Made by a program: the position numbers and the translations under genes. Of a DNA stretch of 19,003 nucleotides, positions 6,744 through 13,872 are shown in pieces. The number at the start of each line of letters is the position of its first letter. Within the stretch, counting starts at the first letter, position 1. The stretch is from Candidatus Elusimicrobium euhamitermitis (lineage in GTDB: Bacteria; Elusimicrobiota; Elusimicrobia; Elusimicrobiales; Elusimicrobiaceae): assembly GCA_031254225.1 (NCBI GenBank), contig JAIRUU010000103.1, positions 1-19,003 on the forward strand, in the 5' to 3' direction. The notes under the pieces were generated by a model. It saw only the letters and a program-made list of their open reading frames with translations, was not told the origin of the DNA and made no database searches.

Positions 6744-6816
6744 TGGGCTATACAGGGTTCGAACCTGTGACCTTACGCTTAAGAGGCGTCTGCTCTACCA
6801 GCTGAGCTAATAGCCC
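6744..6816 (-). tRNA. tRNA-Lys (anticodon CTT)
   Basis: The minus strand folds as a cloverleaf: acceptor GGGCTAT with ATAGCCC, D-arm with AGCTCAGCTGGTAGAGC, anticodon loop CTCTTAA (anticodon CTT), and T-arm ACAGG-TTCGAAC-CTGT. Length is 73 nt, discriminator A, and CCA is not encoded. It is first in the unit tRNA-Lys, tRNA-Leu, tig. Confidence 0.96.
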
Positions 6817-6828
6817 GTCTGTTTTTCT

Positions 6829-6837
6829 ATTATATCA
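6829..6837 (-). promoter_or_regulatory. extended -10 promoter for the tRNA unit
   Basis: The minus strand reads TGATATAAT, a TGn extended -10 with a perfect TATAAT (6829-6834), 12 bases before the 5' end of tRNA-Lys. No good -35 box is visible at 17-18 bases, which fits an extended -10 promoter. It is back to back with the plus-strand promoter at 6897-6925. Confidence 0.6.
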
Positions 6838-6896
6838 AATTTAAAAGAACGCTGATTTTATTTAAAAAAATAAATCCTTGCTGTTTTTGTAGAAAA

Positions 6897-6925
6897 TTGT
6901 AATAATGTAATAGGGTTTATATATA
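6897..6925 (+). promoter_or_regulatory. promoter of the DUF885-family gene
   Basis: TTGTAA (6897-6902), a 17-base spacer and TATATA (6920-6925) resemble a sigma70 promoter. Transcription would start near 6932, which leaves the upstream ATG at 6927 outside the message and supports the start at 6948. Confidence 0.55.
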
Positions 6926-6936
6926 AATGTGTTTAA

Positions 6937-6942
6937 AAGGGA
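6937..6942 (+). promoter_or_regulatory. ribosome binding site fixing the 6948 start
   Basis: AAGGGA lies 5 bases before the ATG at 6948. Together with the signal peptide that begins there, it selects this start over the in-frame ATG at 6927. Confidence 0.7.
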
Positions 6943-6947
6943 TTAAA

Positions 6948-8717
6948 ATGAAAAAAATATCTTTATTGTCCGTGATTTTTTCCGTATGTGCGCCGCTTTT
7001 CGCGCAGCAGAGCATAGACACCCAAATCAATTCTCTTATGGGCCAGTACGCTTTGTTTGACGTGACCAACGCGTATTTTACCATGCTTGAATATTCTTAT
7101 CCGGAGCGCGCCACTCTCGCCGGCCTTGACCGCGCCAACGACAGGCTGGACGAGCGCACGGTTAAAGCGGAACAGAAAAGGCGCGAAGACATAAAGAATA
7201 TTAAAGACATGCTTTCCAAAATTAAAAAAAGAAAATTAACCCAGGCCGAAAAGACGGATTACGACGTGCTGGAAAGAACTCTTGAATTTGATTATTATCT
7301 TACCACCCGCGGCCGCGTGCAGGCAAGCCCGCTCTATTATCTGGCCGCGCAGGACGCTACATACGACGTGCTGCTTAAAAGAATTAACGCCATGACCCCG
7401 TATATTATTGAGCCGCGCGTCAAACTGCTGCCGCAGGTTTTTAAAGACGGCAAGGACAATTTAAAAGGCGCTTATAAAAGCGAGGCGGCCCTTGCCGTCA
7501 ACAAAGCTTACGCCGCTTTCACGTCAATAGGCGATATGGACGGCTTTCTCGGCAAAGACGCTGGCGACGAAGCGCGGAACTCATTAAAAGAAATTACCGA
7601 CGTTACAAAAACAAATCTGCGCAATTTTTTTACAAAGCTTAAAACGCTGGCCAAAAACGCCAAACCGGAGCCTAAAAAATCTCCGTCTTATTATGACATG
7701 ATTTTGCGGGACAAAATCCAGCTTGACCAGTCTCCGGACGAACTTACAAAGTCCGCCGAAGCTTCTCTTAACAAAGCAAAACAAAATCTTCTGGTCATGA
7801 TTAAAGCTTTCAATCTCAAAAAACAAAACGCCGAAGTTAAAGATTTTTATACCATAGCCGCAAACGTCAAAGACGTGCCGGAATATGAAAACCTTTTGAT
7901 GACCGTCGCGCAGGAAATTAAAAAATCCAACAAGGCTATGAACGACGTGCTTCCCGGCTCGGAGATGAAAGTTTTCGTCAACCATATGCCGGAGTATCCG
8001 GCGTTTTTAAATCCCTCGTATTTGTTCCTGCCGCCGTACGGCATTGAACATAACCTGGTAGGCACGCTGTTTATCCACACGCCGCCGACGAAAACCGCCA
8101 ATCCGCGCGTTGAGCTTAACGCTTTTATCAAAAAGAATTTCACGCTGCCGCAGATAAAACTGCTGGTTACGGAAAGCGTCGTGCCGGGCAAGCAGATGTT
8201 TTATTCTTACTCCTATAATACTAAGCCCATACGCCGCGCTCTGGCTTCCAACGCGGTGCTGGACGGCTGGTCAGCCTACGCCAAACATCTGGCTTATGAA
8301 ACGGGTTATATTAATACGAAGGAAGACGTTTTATTTCTGGCTTTTGACGATTATGCGCGCGCCGTTAAAGCTTTGGCTGATTTGAAACTCGGCACCCAGT
8401 CGCTTGATTATGAAGAGACTATTCTTTTCATGATGTCGCAGGGCATAAGCAAAGAAGACGCGGAAGTTTTTACGCGCCAGATAGCGTTTAACCCGGGAGT
8501 TGCCGCGGGCGAGCTGCGCGCGTATGAAGAAATTAAGACGCTGCGCAAAAAATATAAAGACGCGCAGGGCGCGGATTTCAGCCTGGCCGCTTTCCACAAC
8601 AATCTTTTCTACGTCGGCAAAGTGCCGGTGTCAGCGCTTAGCAGCGAACTTGATTACGCGTATAAAATGAATAAAAATATGGACATGAAAAATTATACGC
8701 CTAAAATAAATTATTAA
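6948..8717 (+). CDS. secreted DUF885-family protein, metal site lost
   Basis: The 589-residue product starts with a signal peptide (MKKISLLSVIFSVCAPLFAQ, cleavage likely after Ala19), so it is exported. The body has the layout of the DUF885 putative metallopeptidase family: a long helical N-terminal region, a central 'PAFLNPSYLFLPP' segment, a 'VPG' motif, a 'GW-x2-Y' motif and a C-terminal 'FHNNLFYVGKVPVSAL'. Family members normally carry an HExxPGH-like motif and an EGWA-x-Y-x-E motif. Here these read TESVVPGK (residues 408-415) and DGWSAYAK (439-446), so both His and the second Glu are missing. The fold is probably kept and catalysis lost. The reading frame is intact and the gene has its own promoter and terminator, which argues against simple decay. 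The role is unknown; a binding or regulatory protein in the periplasm is possible. Confidence 0.85.
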   Translation: MKKISLLSVIFSVCAPLFAQQSIDTQINSLMGQYALFDVTNAYFTMLEYSYPERATLAGLDRANDRLDERTVKAEQKRREDIKNIKDMLSKIKKRKLTQAEKTDYDVLERTLEFDYYLTTRGRVQASPLYYLAAQDATYDVLLKRINAMTPYIIEPRVKLLPQVFKDGKDNLKGAYKSEAALAVNKAYAAFTSIGDMDGFLGKDAGDEARNSLKEITDVTKTNLRNFFTKLKTLAKNAKPEPKKSPSYYDMILRDKIQLDQSPDELTKSAEASLNKAKQNLLVMIKAFNLKKQNAEVKDFYTIAANVKDVPEYENLLMTVAQEIKKSNKAMNDVLPGSEMKVFVNHMPEYPAFLNPSYLFLPPYGIEHNLVGTLFIHTPPTKTANPRVELNAFIKKNFTLPQIKLLVTESVVPGKQMFYSYSYNTKPIRRALASNAVLDGWSAYAKHLAYETGYINTKEDVLFLAFDDYARAVKALADLKLGTQSLDYEETILFMMSQGISKEDAEVFTRQIAFNPGVAAGELRAYEEIKTLRKKYKDAQGADFSLAAFHNNLFYVGKVPVSALSSELDYAYKMNKNMDMKNYTPKINY

Positions 8718-8720
8718 CAA

Positions 8721-8751
8721 ACAAAGCCCGCTTAAAAGCGGGCTTTGTTTT
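8721..8751 (+). terminator. intrinsic terminator after the DUF885-family gene
   Basis: acaaagcccgc (8721-8731) pairs perfectly with gcgggctttgt (8738-8748) around the loop ttaaaa, and the T-rich end (gtttt) follows. It sits 3 bp after the stop and separates this gene from the pyr operon. Confidence 0.85.
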
Positions 8752-8758
8752 AAAGAGG

Positions 8759-8764
8759 TATAAT
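8759..8764 (+). promoter_or_regulatory. -10 box of the pyr operon
   Basis: A perfect TATAAT followed by an AT-rich stretch lies 8 bp after the upstream terminator. I see no convincing -35 box at 17 bases. Transcription from here would start near 8771, just before the PyrR-binding hairpin. Confidence 0.5.
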
Positions 8765-8770
8765 ATATAA

Positions 8771-8870
8771 AAGGCCTTTAATTAAACCCGGCGAGGTTAA
8801 AAGAGCATGACGAATATCAGATTTAAATTTAATAAAACCCGCAGCGCTTAACCGCGCCGCGGGTTTTTTT
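8771..8870 (+). promoter_or_regulatory. PyrR-dependent attenuator leader of the pyr operon
   Basis: The leader holds three mutually exclusive elements. (1) aacccggcgaggtt (8785-8798) matches the PyrR-binding consensus ARUCCNGNGAGGYU at 13 of 14 positions (C in place of U at position 3). It forms the expected small hairpin with CC/GG and AA/TT pairs, a bulged C and the loop ggcga. (2) gcg(a)ggtt (8791-8798) can pair with aacccgc (8836-8842) as an antiterminator with one bulged A. (3) The terminator at 8835-8870 uses the same aacccgc arm. In the known Gram-positive mechanism, UMP-loaded PyrR holds hairpin 1 closed, which frees the terminator. The first gene downstream is pyrR itself. The folding is worked out by eye. 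Confidence 0.8.
8835..8870 (+). terminator. attenuator terminator before pyrR
   Basis: aaacccgc (8835-8842) pairs with gcgggttt (8859-8866), with an inner gcgc/gcgc extension after one A-C mismatch, the loop ttaacc, and a T-run to 8870. It ends 10 bp before the pyrR start, so it must be read through for the operon to be expressed. The pyrR ribosome site (gagga) follows directly. Confidence 0.85.
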
Positions 8871-8880
8871 GTGAGGAAGC

Positions 8881-9417
8881 ATGGAAAAATTAATAAAAAA
8901 CAGCGTTGAGCTTAACAGAACTTTAGACCGCATAGCGCATGAAATTATTGAAAGGCATTCGTCTTTGGATAATGTCGCGCTCGTCGGCATACGCACGCGC
9001 GGGGTTTTTATGGCGCGCCGCCTGCGGGACAGAATTAAAAAATTTACCGGCGTTGAAACTTTGTATGGGGAGCTTGACATCACGCTTTACCGCGACGACC
9101 TCAGCCAGGTTTCCGAAACACCGCTTCTCAAAGCGACAGACATTCCTTTTGACATAACCGGCAAAATTCTTATTCTTACAGACGACGTTCTTTATACCGG
9201 CCGCACCATACGCAGCGCGCTTGCCGCGCTGGCGGACTTTGGCCGCCCGTCGCGCATTGAGCTGGCCGTAATCGTTGACCGCGGGCACAGGGAACTGCCG
9301 GTAAAGGCGGATTACGTCGGCAAAAACCTGCCCACCGCGCGCGCCGAAAACGTGAAAGTGCGCCTTGCGGAGAGCGACGGGGAAGACAGCATTAAACTGG
9401 TGACTAAAGATGATTAA
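8881..9417 (+). CDS. pyrR: PyrR, RNA-binding pyr operon regulator (uracil PRTase family)
   Basis: PyrR senses UMP/UTP against PRPP and binds pyr leader RNA to promote termination; many members also have uracil phosphoribosyltransferase activity. The 178-residue length is typical. The PRPP-binding signature is at about 98-109 (ILTDDVLYTGRT), with GIRTRG at 36-41 and DRGHRELP at 133-140, all PyrR hallmarks. GAGGA lies just before the ATG. It is the first gene of the operon and its own leader carries the candidate binding site at 8785-8798, which supports autoregulation. The stop overlaps the pyrB start by 8 bp. Confidence 0.95.
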   Translation: MEKLIKNSVELNRTLDRIAHEIIERHSSLDNVALVGIRTRGVFMARRLRDRIKKFTGVETLYGELDITLYRDDLSQVSETPLLKATDIPFDITGKILILTDDVLYTGRTIRSALAALADFGRPSRIELAVIVDRGHRELPVKADYVGKNLPTARAENVKVRLAESDGEDSIKLVTKDD

Positions 9418-10342
9418 ATGGACAAAGAAAGACTTGCTCGGGCTTGAGTATTTAAGCGCGGAGGAAATTGAACTTATTTTGGATACCGCCGCCTCCTTCA
9501 AAGAAGTTTCCACGCGCGACATTAAAAAAGTCCCCGCGCTGCGCGGCAAGACGGCCGCCAATTTATTTTACGAGCCCAGCACCAGAACGCGCGTAAGCTT
9601 TGAAATAGCCGAAAAACGGCTTTCCTGCGACGTGGTAAATATGGACATGAAAGCTTCCAGCGTTCTCAAGGGCGAAACTCTGGCGGACACGGGGCGCAAC
9701 CTTGAAGCTTTAAAAATTGACATTTTTATAATGCGCCACAACATGTCCGGCGCGGCAAACGTGCTCAGCCGCTTCGTCGGCGGCAGCGTGATTAACGCGG
9801 GCGACGGAAAGCACGAGCACCCCACGCAGGGCCTCTTGGACATTTATACTTTGCGGGAAAAATTCGGCGCGCTCAAAGGCCTTAACGTCAGCATAATAGG
9901 CGATATCGCGCACTCCCGCGTGGCGCGCTCAAACATCTGGGGCCTTACAAAACTGGGCGCGAACGTCACGCTTTGCGCGCCGGAAATTATTTTGCCGTCT
10001 GATTTTAAAGAATTCGCGCCGAACGTGCGCGTAACCTCCGACATTGACGCCGCGCTTAAAGACGCGCACGCCATAAACGTCCTGCGCATGCAGTTTGAGC
10101 GGGACGCCGCCGGCGCGTTCCCGGGCCCGTCGGAATATTATAAAGAATACGGCATAACAAGGGAGCGCCTGAAAAAATGCCGCAAAGATATTGTCGTCAT
10201 GCACCCGGGCCCCATAAACCGCGGCATTGAAATAAGTTCAGAAGTGGCGGACGGCCCTAATTCCGTCATAATAGAGCAGGTGACCAACGGAATAGCGGTC
10301 CGCATGGCCGTCTTATATTTAGTTACTTTGAGGAGCAAATAA
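9410..10342 (+). CDS. pyrB: aspartate carbamoyltransferase, catalytic subunit
   Basis: PyrB joins carbamoyl phosphate and aspartate to make N-carbamoyl-aspartate, the first committed step of UMP synthesis. The 310-residue product has the carbamoyl-phosphate motif FYEPSTRTR (53-61), the mobile-loop SSVLKGET (83-90), MRHNMSGA (108-115), HEHPTQGLLD (135-144) and HPGPINRG (265-272). No pyrI regulatory-chain gene is present, so control probably rests on PyrR. It overlaps pyrR by 8 bp, and its stop shares one base with the pyrC start (taatg). Confidence 0.97.
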   Translation: MIKWTKKDLLGLEYLSAEEIELILDTAASFKEVSTRDIKKVPALRGKTAANLFYEPSTRTRVSFEIAEKRLSCDVVNMDMKASSVLKGETLADTGRNLEALKIDIFIMRHNMSGAANVLSRFVGGSVINAGDGKHEHPTQGLLDIYTLREKFGALKGLNVSIIGDIAHSRVARSNIWGLTKLGANVTLCAPEIILPSDFKEFAPNVRVTSDIDAALKDAHAINVLRMQFERDAAGAFPGPSEYYKEYGITRERLKKCRKDIVVMHPGPINRGIEISSEVADGPNSVIIEQVTNGIAVRMAVLYLVTLRSK

Positions 10343-11601
10343 TGTTCTTAATTAAAAACGCCCGCATGGCGGACGCCGTCACGGATATTTTGATTGAAGA
10401 CGGAATTATCAAAAAAATCGGCGCAAATATTGACGCAAAAAACGCGCGGCTTATAAACGCTTACGGCCTGACCGCCGTACCAGGTTTTATTGACATGCAC
10501 GTTCATTTAAGAGAGCCTGGCTACGAAGTCAAAGAGACTCTGTCCAGCGGCTCCGCGTCCGCGGCCAAAGGCGGTTTTACGACGGTGTGCATGATGCCCA
10601 ACACCAACCCGCCCATGGACAACGCGGCAAACGTAAACCGCGCGCAAGAAATTATAAAGCGCGGCGCGGCGGTAAACGTTGAAATTATCGGCGCTATAAC
10701 CAAAGGCCGCGCCGGCAAAGAAATTACGGATTTTGCGGAACTTAAAAATTGCGGCGTTATCGCTTTGTCAGACGACGGCTCTGAAGTTGAAGACAATTCT
10801 TTAATGCAGGCTGCGGCGCAAAGCGCGGCGAAAAATAATATGCTTTTAATTTCCCACGCGGAGGATACAAAACTCGCCGCGGGCGGCGTTATGAATAAAA
10901 GCGTGACGGCGGTCAAACTCGGTTTAAAAGGAATTTCAAACGAGTCTGAGTTCGTCATGGTGGAGCGCGACATAAAAATTGCGGAACAGTTTAAAGCGCG
11001 TCTGCATATAGCGCACGTCTCAACCAAAGAATCGTGCGAGATTATCGCGGCCGCAAAAAAGCGCGGCGTTTTGGTAACGGCGGAAGTCACGCCGCACCAT
11101 CTTACTCTGACGGACCGCGAGTGCGAAAGTTTCAGCGGCAACGCTAAAATGAACCCGCCGCTGCGAAGCGCTGCGGACGTTGAAGCCGTCAGAAAAGCGC
11201 TGGCCTCCGGCGTGATAGACGTTGTGGCAACGGACCACGCGCCGCACGCAGTGCATGAAAAAGAGGTGGAGTTTGAACTTGCCGCTTTTGGTATCATAGG
11301 TTTAGAGACGGCGTTTGCGCTTTGTTATGAAACTATGGTGCTCTCCGGCCTGATGAGTTTTGAGAAGTTAATTGAAGCCATGACCGCCAAACCCGCCAAA
11401 ATCCTCGGCCTAAAAAAAGGAGTATTGTCAGAAGGCGCGGCCGCGGATATTACGCTTTTGGATTTAAACAAAGAATGGGAATATTCCAGAGAAGAAATCT
11501 TGTCCGCCAGCTGTAACACGCCGTATATCGGCCGCAGGCTCAGAGGCGGCGTTGAATATACTTTTGCCGGCGGCAAATTAAAATACGGAAATATAAAATG
11601 A
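10342..11601 (+). CDS. pyrC: dihydroorotase (class I)
   Basis: PyrC cyclises N-carbamoyl-aspartate to dihydroorotate. The 419-residue length and motifs fit the larger class I enzymes. It has the metal-binding DMHVHLREPG (51-60, His53 and His55), MMPNTNPP (84-91), SDDG (143-146, an Asp in the position where class II enzymes use a carbamylated Lys), SHAED (171-175), LHIAHVST (221-228), VTPHHLTLTD (249-258) and ATDHAPH (296-302, with the catalytic Asp298). All metal ligands are present. It is translationally coupled to pyrB, and its end overlaps the L,D-transpeptidase start by 4 bp. Confidence 0.96.
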   Translation: MFLIKNARMADAVTDILIEDGIIKKIGANIDAKNARLINAYGLTAVPGFIDMHVHLREPGYEVKETLSSGSASAAKGGFTTVCMMPNTNPPMDNAANVNRAQEIIKRGAAVNVEIIGAITKGRAGKEITDFAELKNCGVIALSDDGSEVEDNSLMQAAAQSAAKNNMLLISHAEDTKLAAGGVMNKSVTAVKLGLKGISNESEFVMVERDIKIAEQFKARLHIAHVSTKESCEIIAAAKKRGVLVTAEVTPHHLTLTDRECESFSGNAKMNPPLRSAADVEAVRKALASGVIDVVATDHAPHAVHEKEVEFELAAFGIIGLETAFALCYETMVLSGLMSFEKLIEAMTAKPAKILGLKKGVLSEGAAADITLLDLNKEWEYSREEILSASCNTPYIGRRLRGGVEYTFAGGKLKYGNIK

Positions 11602-12131
11602 AGAAAATTTTAATTTTTATTTTTGTCTGTTTTGCGCTTGTGTTTGCCGCGGGGTTTATTTATAAATCCGCCGCGCAGGGCACCGCGGTCAAATTAGCGG
11701 ACGACGCAAAAATTGACAAAATTGAAGTTTTGAAATCCGCGCGCAAAATGAACGTTTATCAAAACAACGCGCTTTTAAAAACCTATAAAATCGCGCTGGG
11801 TACAAACCCCGTCGGCCCCAAAGAATTTGAGGGGGACGGCAAAACGCCCGAAGGCAAATATAAGATTAACGGCAAAAACCCGAACAGCCTTTACCATAAA
11901 AATTTAGGCGTTTCCTACCCGAACGCGGACGATATTGCGCGCGCTAAAAAGCTTGGCAAAAGAACGGGCGGGGACATAAAAATACACGGCATAGGCAAGA
12001 CTTACGGTTATCTGGGCGCGGCGCACTCGCTTTATGACTGGACGCTGGGCTGCATAGCGGTTACCAACGAAGAAGTTGACGAAATTTACGCTCACACGCC
12101 CGTGGGAACGGAGATAAATATTAAACCATGA
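11598..12131 (+). CDS. L,D-transpeptidase (YkuD domain), membrane-anchored
   Basis: This 177-residue protein has an N-terminal hydrophobic segment (about 3-22) that acts as signal or anchor, then one YkuD domain. The catalytic signature is IHG (129-131, His130) and DWTLGCIAVTNEE (147-159, nucleophile Cys152). Most YkuD enzymes have S-H-G-C-x-R; the 'DWT-x-GCIAVTN' form is a known variant of the family in Gram-negative bacteria. It would cross-link or modify peptidoglycan, or attach proteins to it, in the periplasm. Its start overlaps pyrC by 4 bp and its end overlaps pyrK by 4 bp, so it is a true operon member although it has no evident role in pyrimidine synthesis. Confidence 0.9.
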   Translation: MKKILIFIFVCFALVFAAGFIYKSAAQGTAVKLADDAKIDKIEVLKSARKMNVYQNNALLKTYKIALGTNPVGPKEFEGDGKTPEGKYKINGKNPNSLYHKNLGVSYPNADDIARAKKLGKRTGGDIKIHGIGKTYGYLGAAHSLYDWTLGCIAVTNEEVDEIYAHTPVGTEINIKP

Positions 12132-12910
12132 TGAAAAATTTTAAAGCGGAAATTATTTCAAATAAAGAAGTAAATCCGGACATTTTTAATCTTATTTTTA
12201 AAGCGCCGGAGCTGGCCGCCGCCGCGCCGGGGCAGTTTTTGGAAATTTTATGCGGCGCGGACGGAGTAAGCGGCGGGCCTTTTCTCAGACGGCCGTTCGG
12301 CGTTTATAATACTGACGTTAAAAAAGGAACGGCGGAAATTTTGTTTAAAGTTTTGGGGCAGGGCACAAAAAACTTAAGCGCGCGCAAGGCGGGGGAAATT
12401 CTGGATATCGTCGGTCCGCTGGGCAGCGGATTTAAAATAATTGATACGCCCCGTCCTGTTATAGCCGGCGGCGGCATGGGCGTTGCGCCGCTGCTCCTGC
12501 TTGCAAAAATCCTGCATGAAAAAAAACAAAAACCAATAATTTTCCTCGGCGCAAAAAATAAGGAGGAGCTTGCGGCGGCTGAAAAATTTGAAAAATACGG
12601 CAAAGTTATTTTGACCACCGACGACGGCTCCGCGGGCGAAAAATGTTTTCTTAATATCCCGCTTGAAAAATATTTGAAAGAAAATAAAAACGCCGTAATT
12701 TACTCCTGCGGGCCGCACCCCATGCTAAAATGTCTGGCGGAGCTGGGCAAAAAATATAAAGCGGCGGTGCAGGTTTCGTTAGAAGAAAAAATGGCCTGCG
12801 GCCTCGGCGTCTGCCGCGGCTGTCCGGTGGAAGTTAAAAATAAGGACGAAAAATATAAAATGGTCTGCAAAGACGGTCCTGTTTTTCCGGCGGAGGACGT
12901 GGTATGGTAA
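12128..12910 (+). CDS. pyrK: dihydroorotate dehydrogenase, electron transfer subunit
   Basis: PyrK passes electrons from dihydroorotate (through PyrD) to NAD+ using FAD and a 2Fe-2S cluster. The 260-residue product has the FAD motif RRPFGVY (54-60), the nucleotide-binding GGGMGVAPL (114-122) and a C-terminal cluster with Cys224, Cys229, Cys232 and Cys247 in C-x4-C-x2-C-x14-C spacing. Two ATGs in a row (12128 and 12131) could each serve as start. It is followed by pyrD with a 7 bp overlap, as expected for two subunits of one heterotetramer. Confidence 0.95.
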   Translation: MMKNFKAEIISNKEVNPDIFNLIFKAPELAAAAPGQFLEILCGADGVSGGPFLRRPFGVYNTDVKKGTAEILFKVLGQGTKNLSARKAGEILDIVGPLGSGFKIIDTPRPVIAGGGMGVAPLLLLAKILHEKKQKPIIFLGAKNKEELAAAEKFEKYGKVILTTDDGSAGEKCFLNIPLEKYLKENKNAVIYSCGPHPMLKCLAELGKKYKAAVQVSLEEKMACGLGVCRGCPVEVKNKDEKYKMVCKDGPVFPAEDVVW

Positions 12911-13815
12911 AAATAAAAATAGCGGGCCTTGAATTAAAAAATCCAGTCATGAGCGCGAGCGGCACGTTCGGCAGCGGCGCGGAATTTGCGGAGTTTTTTG
13001 ATTTAAGTTTAATGGGCGCCGTCGTCTGCAAAACCGTGACTTTAAACGAACGCGCCGGCAACAAACCGCCGCGCGTGGCGGACGCTCCCGCCGGCATGCT
13101 TAACGCCATAGGCCTTGAAAATAAAGGCGTGGAATATTTTATAAACACGTCGCTGCCGTTTCTTAGAAAGTACGACACAAAAGTCGCGGCCAGCGCGGCG
13201 GGCAATAACGTTGAAGAATATGTTGAGACGGTAAAACTTCTCGCCGCCCAGCCGGAAGTGCACGCCGTTGAAGTAAATATGTCCTGCCCAAACGTTACGC
13301 ACGGCGTAAACCGCGGCCTGTTCAGCCAAAACCCAGATACCGTTAAAGAAATAATGTCCGCCGTCAGAAAAGAAACAAAAAAACCGCTGTTTGCAAAAGT
13401 TTCGCCGCAGGTCGCGGATATTACCGCCATAGCCAAAGCCGCGCTGGACGCGGGCGCGGACGCGCTGTCGTTAATCAACACCATTCCGGCGATGGGCGTG
13501 GATTTGAAAACGCGCCGGCCCCTGCTCGGCAACGTGACGGGGGGTTTAAGCGGCCCCGCCGTAAAACCCGTGGCATTAAAACTTGTCTGGGACGTTTTTA
13601 AGACGGTAAAAATACCGATAATAGCAATGGGCGGCATTATGAACGCGGCGGACGCGCTTGAATTTATTTTATGCGGCGCGACGGCAGTGCAGGTTGGCAC
13701 CGCGAACTTTATTAACCCGCGCGCCTGCGTTGAAATTGCCGCCGGCATAGAAAAATATTTTGAGGAAAATAAGCTGCAAAACATTGAAGATTTACGTGGG
13801 AAATTAAAAGTGTAA
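12904..13815 (+). CDS. pyrD: dihydroorotate dehydrogenase, catalytic subunit (class 1B)
   Basis: PyrD oxidises dihydroorotate to orotate with FMN in the cytosol. The 303-residue product shows the class 1 layout: NPVMSASGTFG (13-23), KTVTLNERAGN (43-53), GLENKG (70-75), the catalytic NMSCPNV with Cys128 as base, SLINT, and the FMN phosphate-binding GGI and GTANF segments near the C-terminus. Cys in place of Ser and the adjacent pyrK define class 1B (NAD+-linked), which suits an anaerobic or fermentative cell. The stop is followed by a 57 bp gap, the largest in the operon. Confidence 0.96.
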   Translation: MVKIKIAGLELKNPVMSASGTFGSGAEFAEFFDLSLMGAVVCKTVTLNERAGNKPPRVADAPAGMLNAIGLENKGVEYFINTSLPFLRKYDTKVAASAAGNNVEEYVETVKLLAAQPEVHAVEVNMSCPNVTHGVNRGLFSQNPDTVKEIMSAVRKETKKPLFAKVSPQVADITAIAKAALDAGADALSLINTIPAMGVDLKTRRPLLGNVTGGLSGPAVKPVALKLVWDVFKTVKIPIIAMGGIMNAADALEFILCGATAVQVGTANFINPRACVEIAAGIEKYFEENKLQNIEDLRGKLKV

Positions 13816-13821
13816 TTTTTA

Positions 13822-13846
13822 TTCCTCTCCCTCTGAGGGAGAGGAA
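13822..13846. repeat. perfect 11-bp hairpin between pyrD and pyrF
   Basis: ttcctctccct (13822-13832) and agggagaggaa (13836-13846) are exact inverted repeats around the 3-base loop ctg. It is followed by A residues rather than T on the plus strand, so it is not a normal terminator for the operon. It may be a processing or stability element, or a small dispersed repeat. Confidence 0.65.
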
Positions 13847-13872
13847 AAAATTCGTAGGACGGAGTATTAATT

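Noticed and set aside
6471..6810. Plus-strand reading frames of 84 and 73 codons over the tRNA genes
   Set aside because: They read antisense through tRNA-Leu and tRNA-Lys; their 'protein' is the familiar artefact of translated tRNA complement.
6927..6947. Upstream ATG of the DUF885-family gene
   Set aside because: It falls just after the -10 box, before the likely transcript start, and would disrupt the signal peptide; the ATG at 6948 has a good ribosome site.
10521..11297. 258-codon minus-strand reading frame inside pyrC
   Set aside because: It is a shadow of dihydroorotase, with no domain signature and biased composition.
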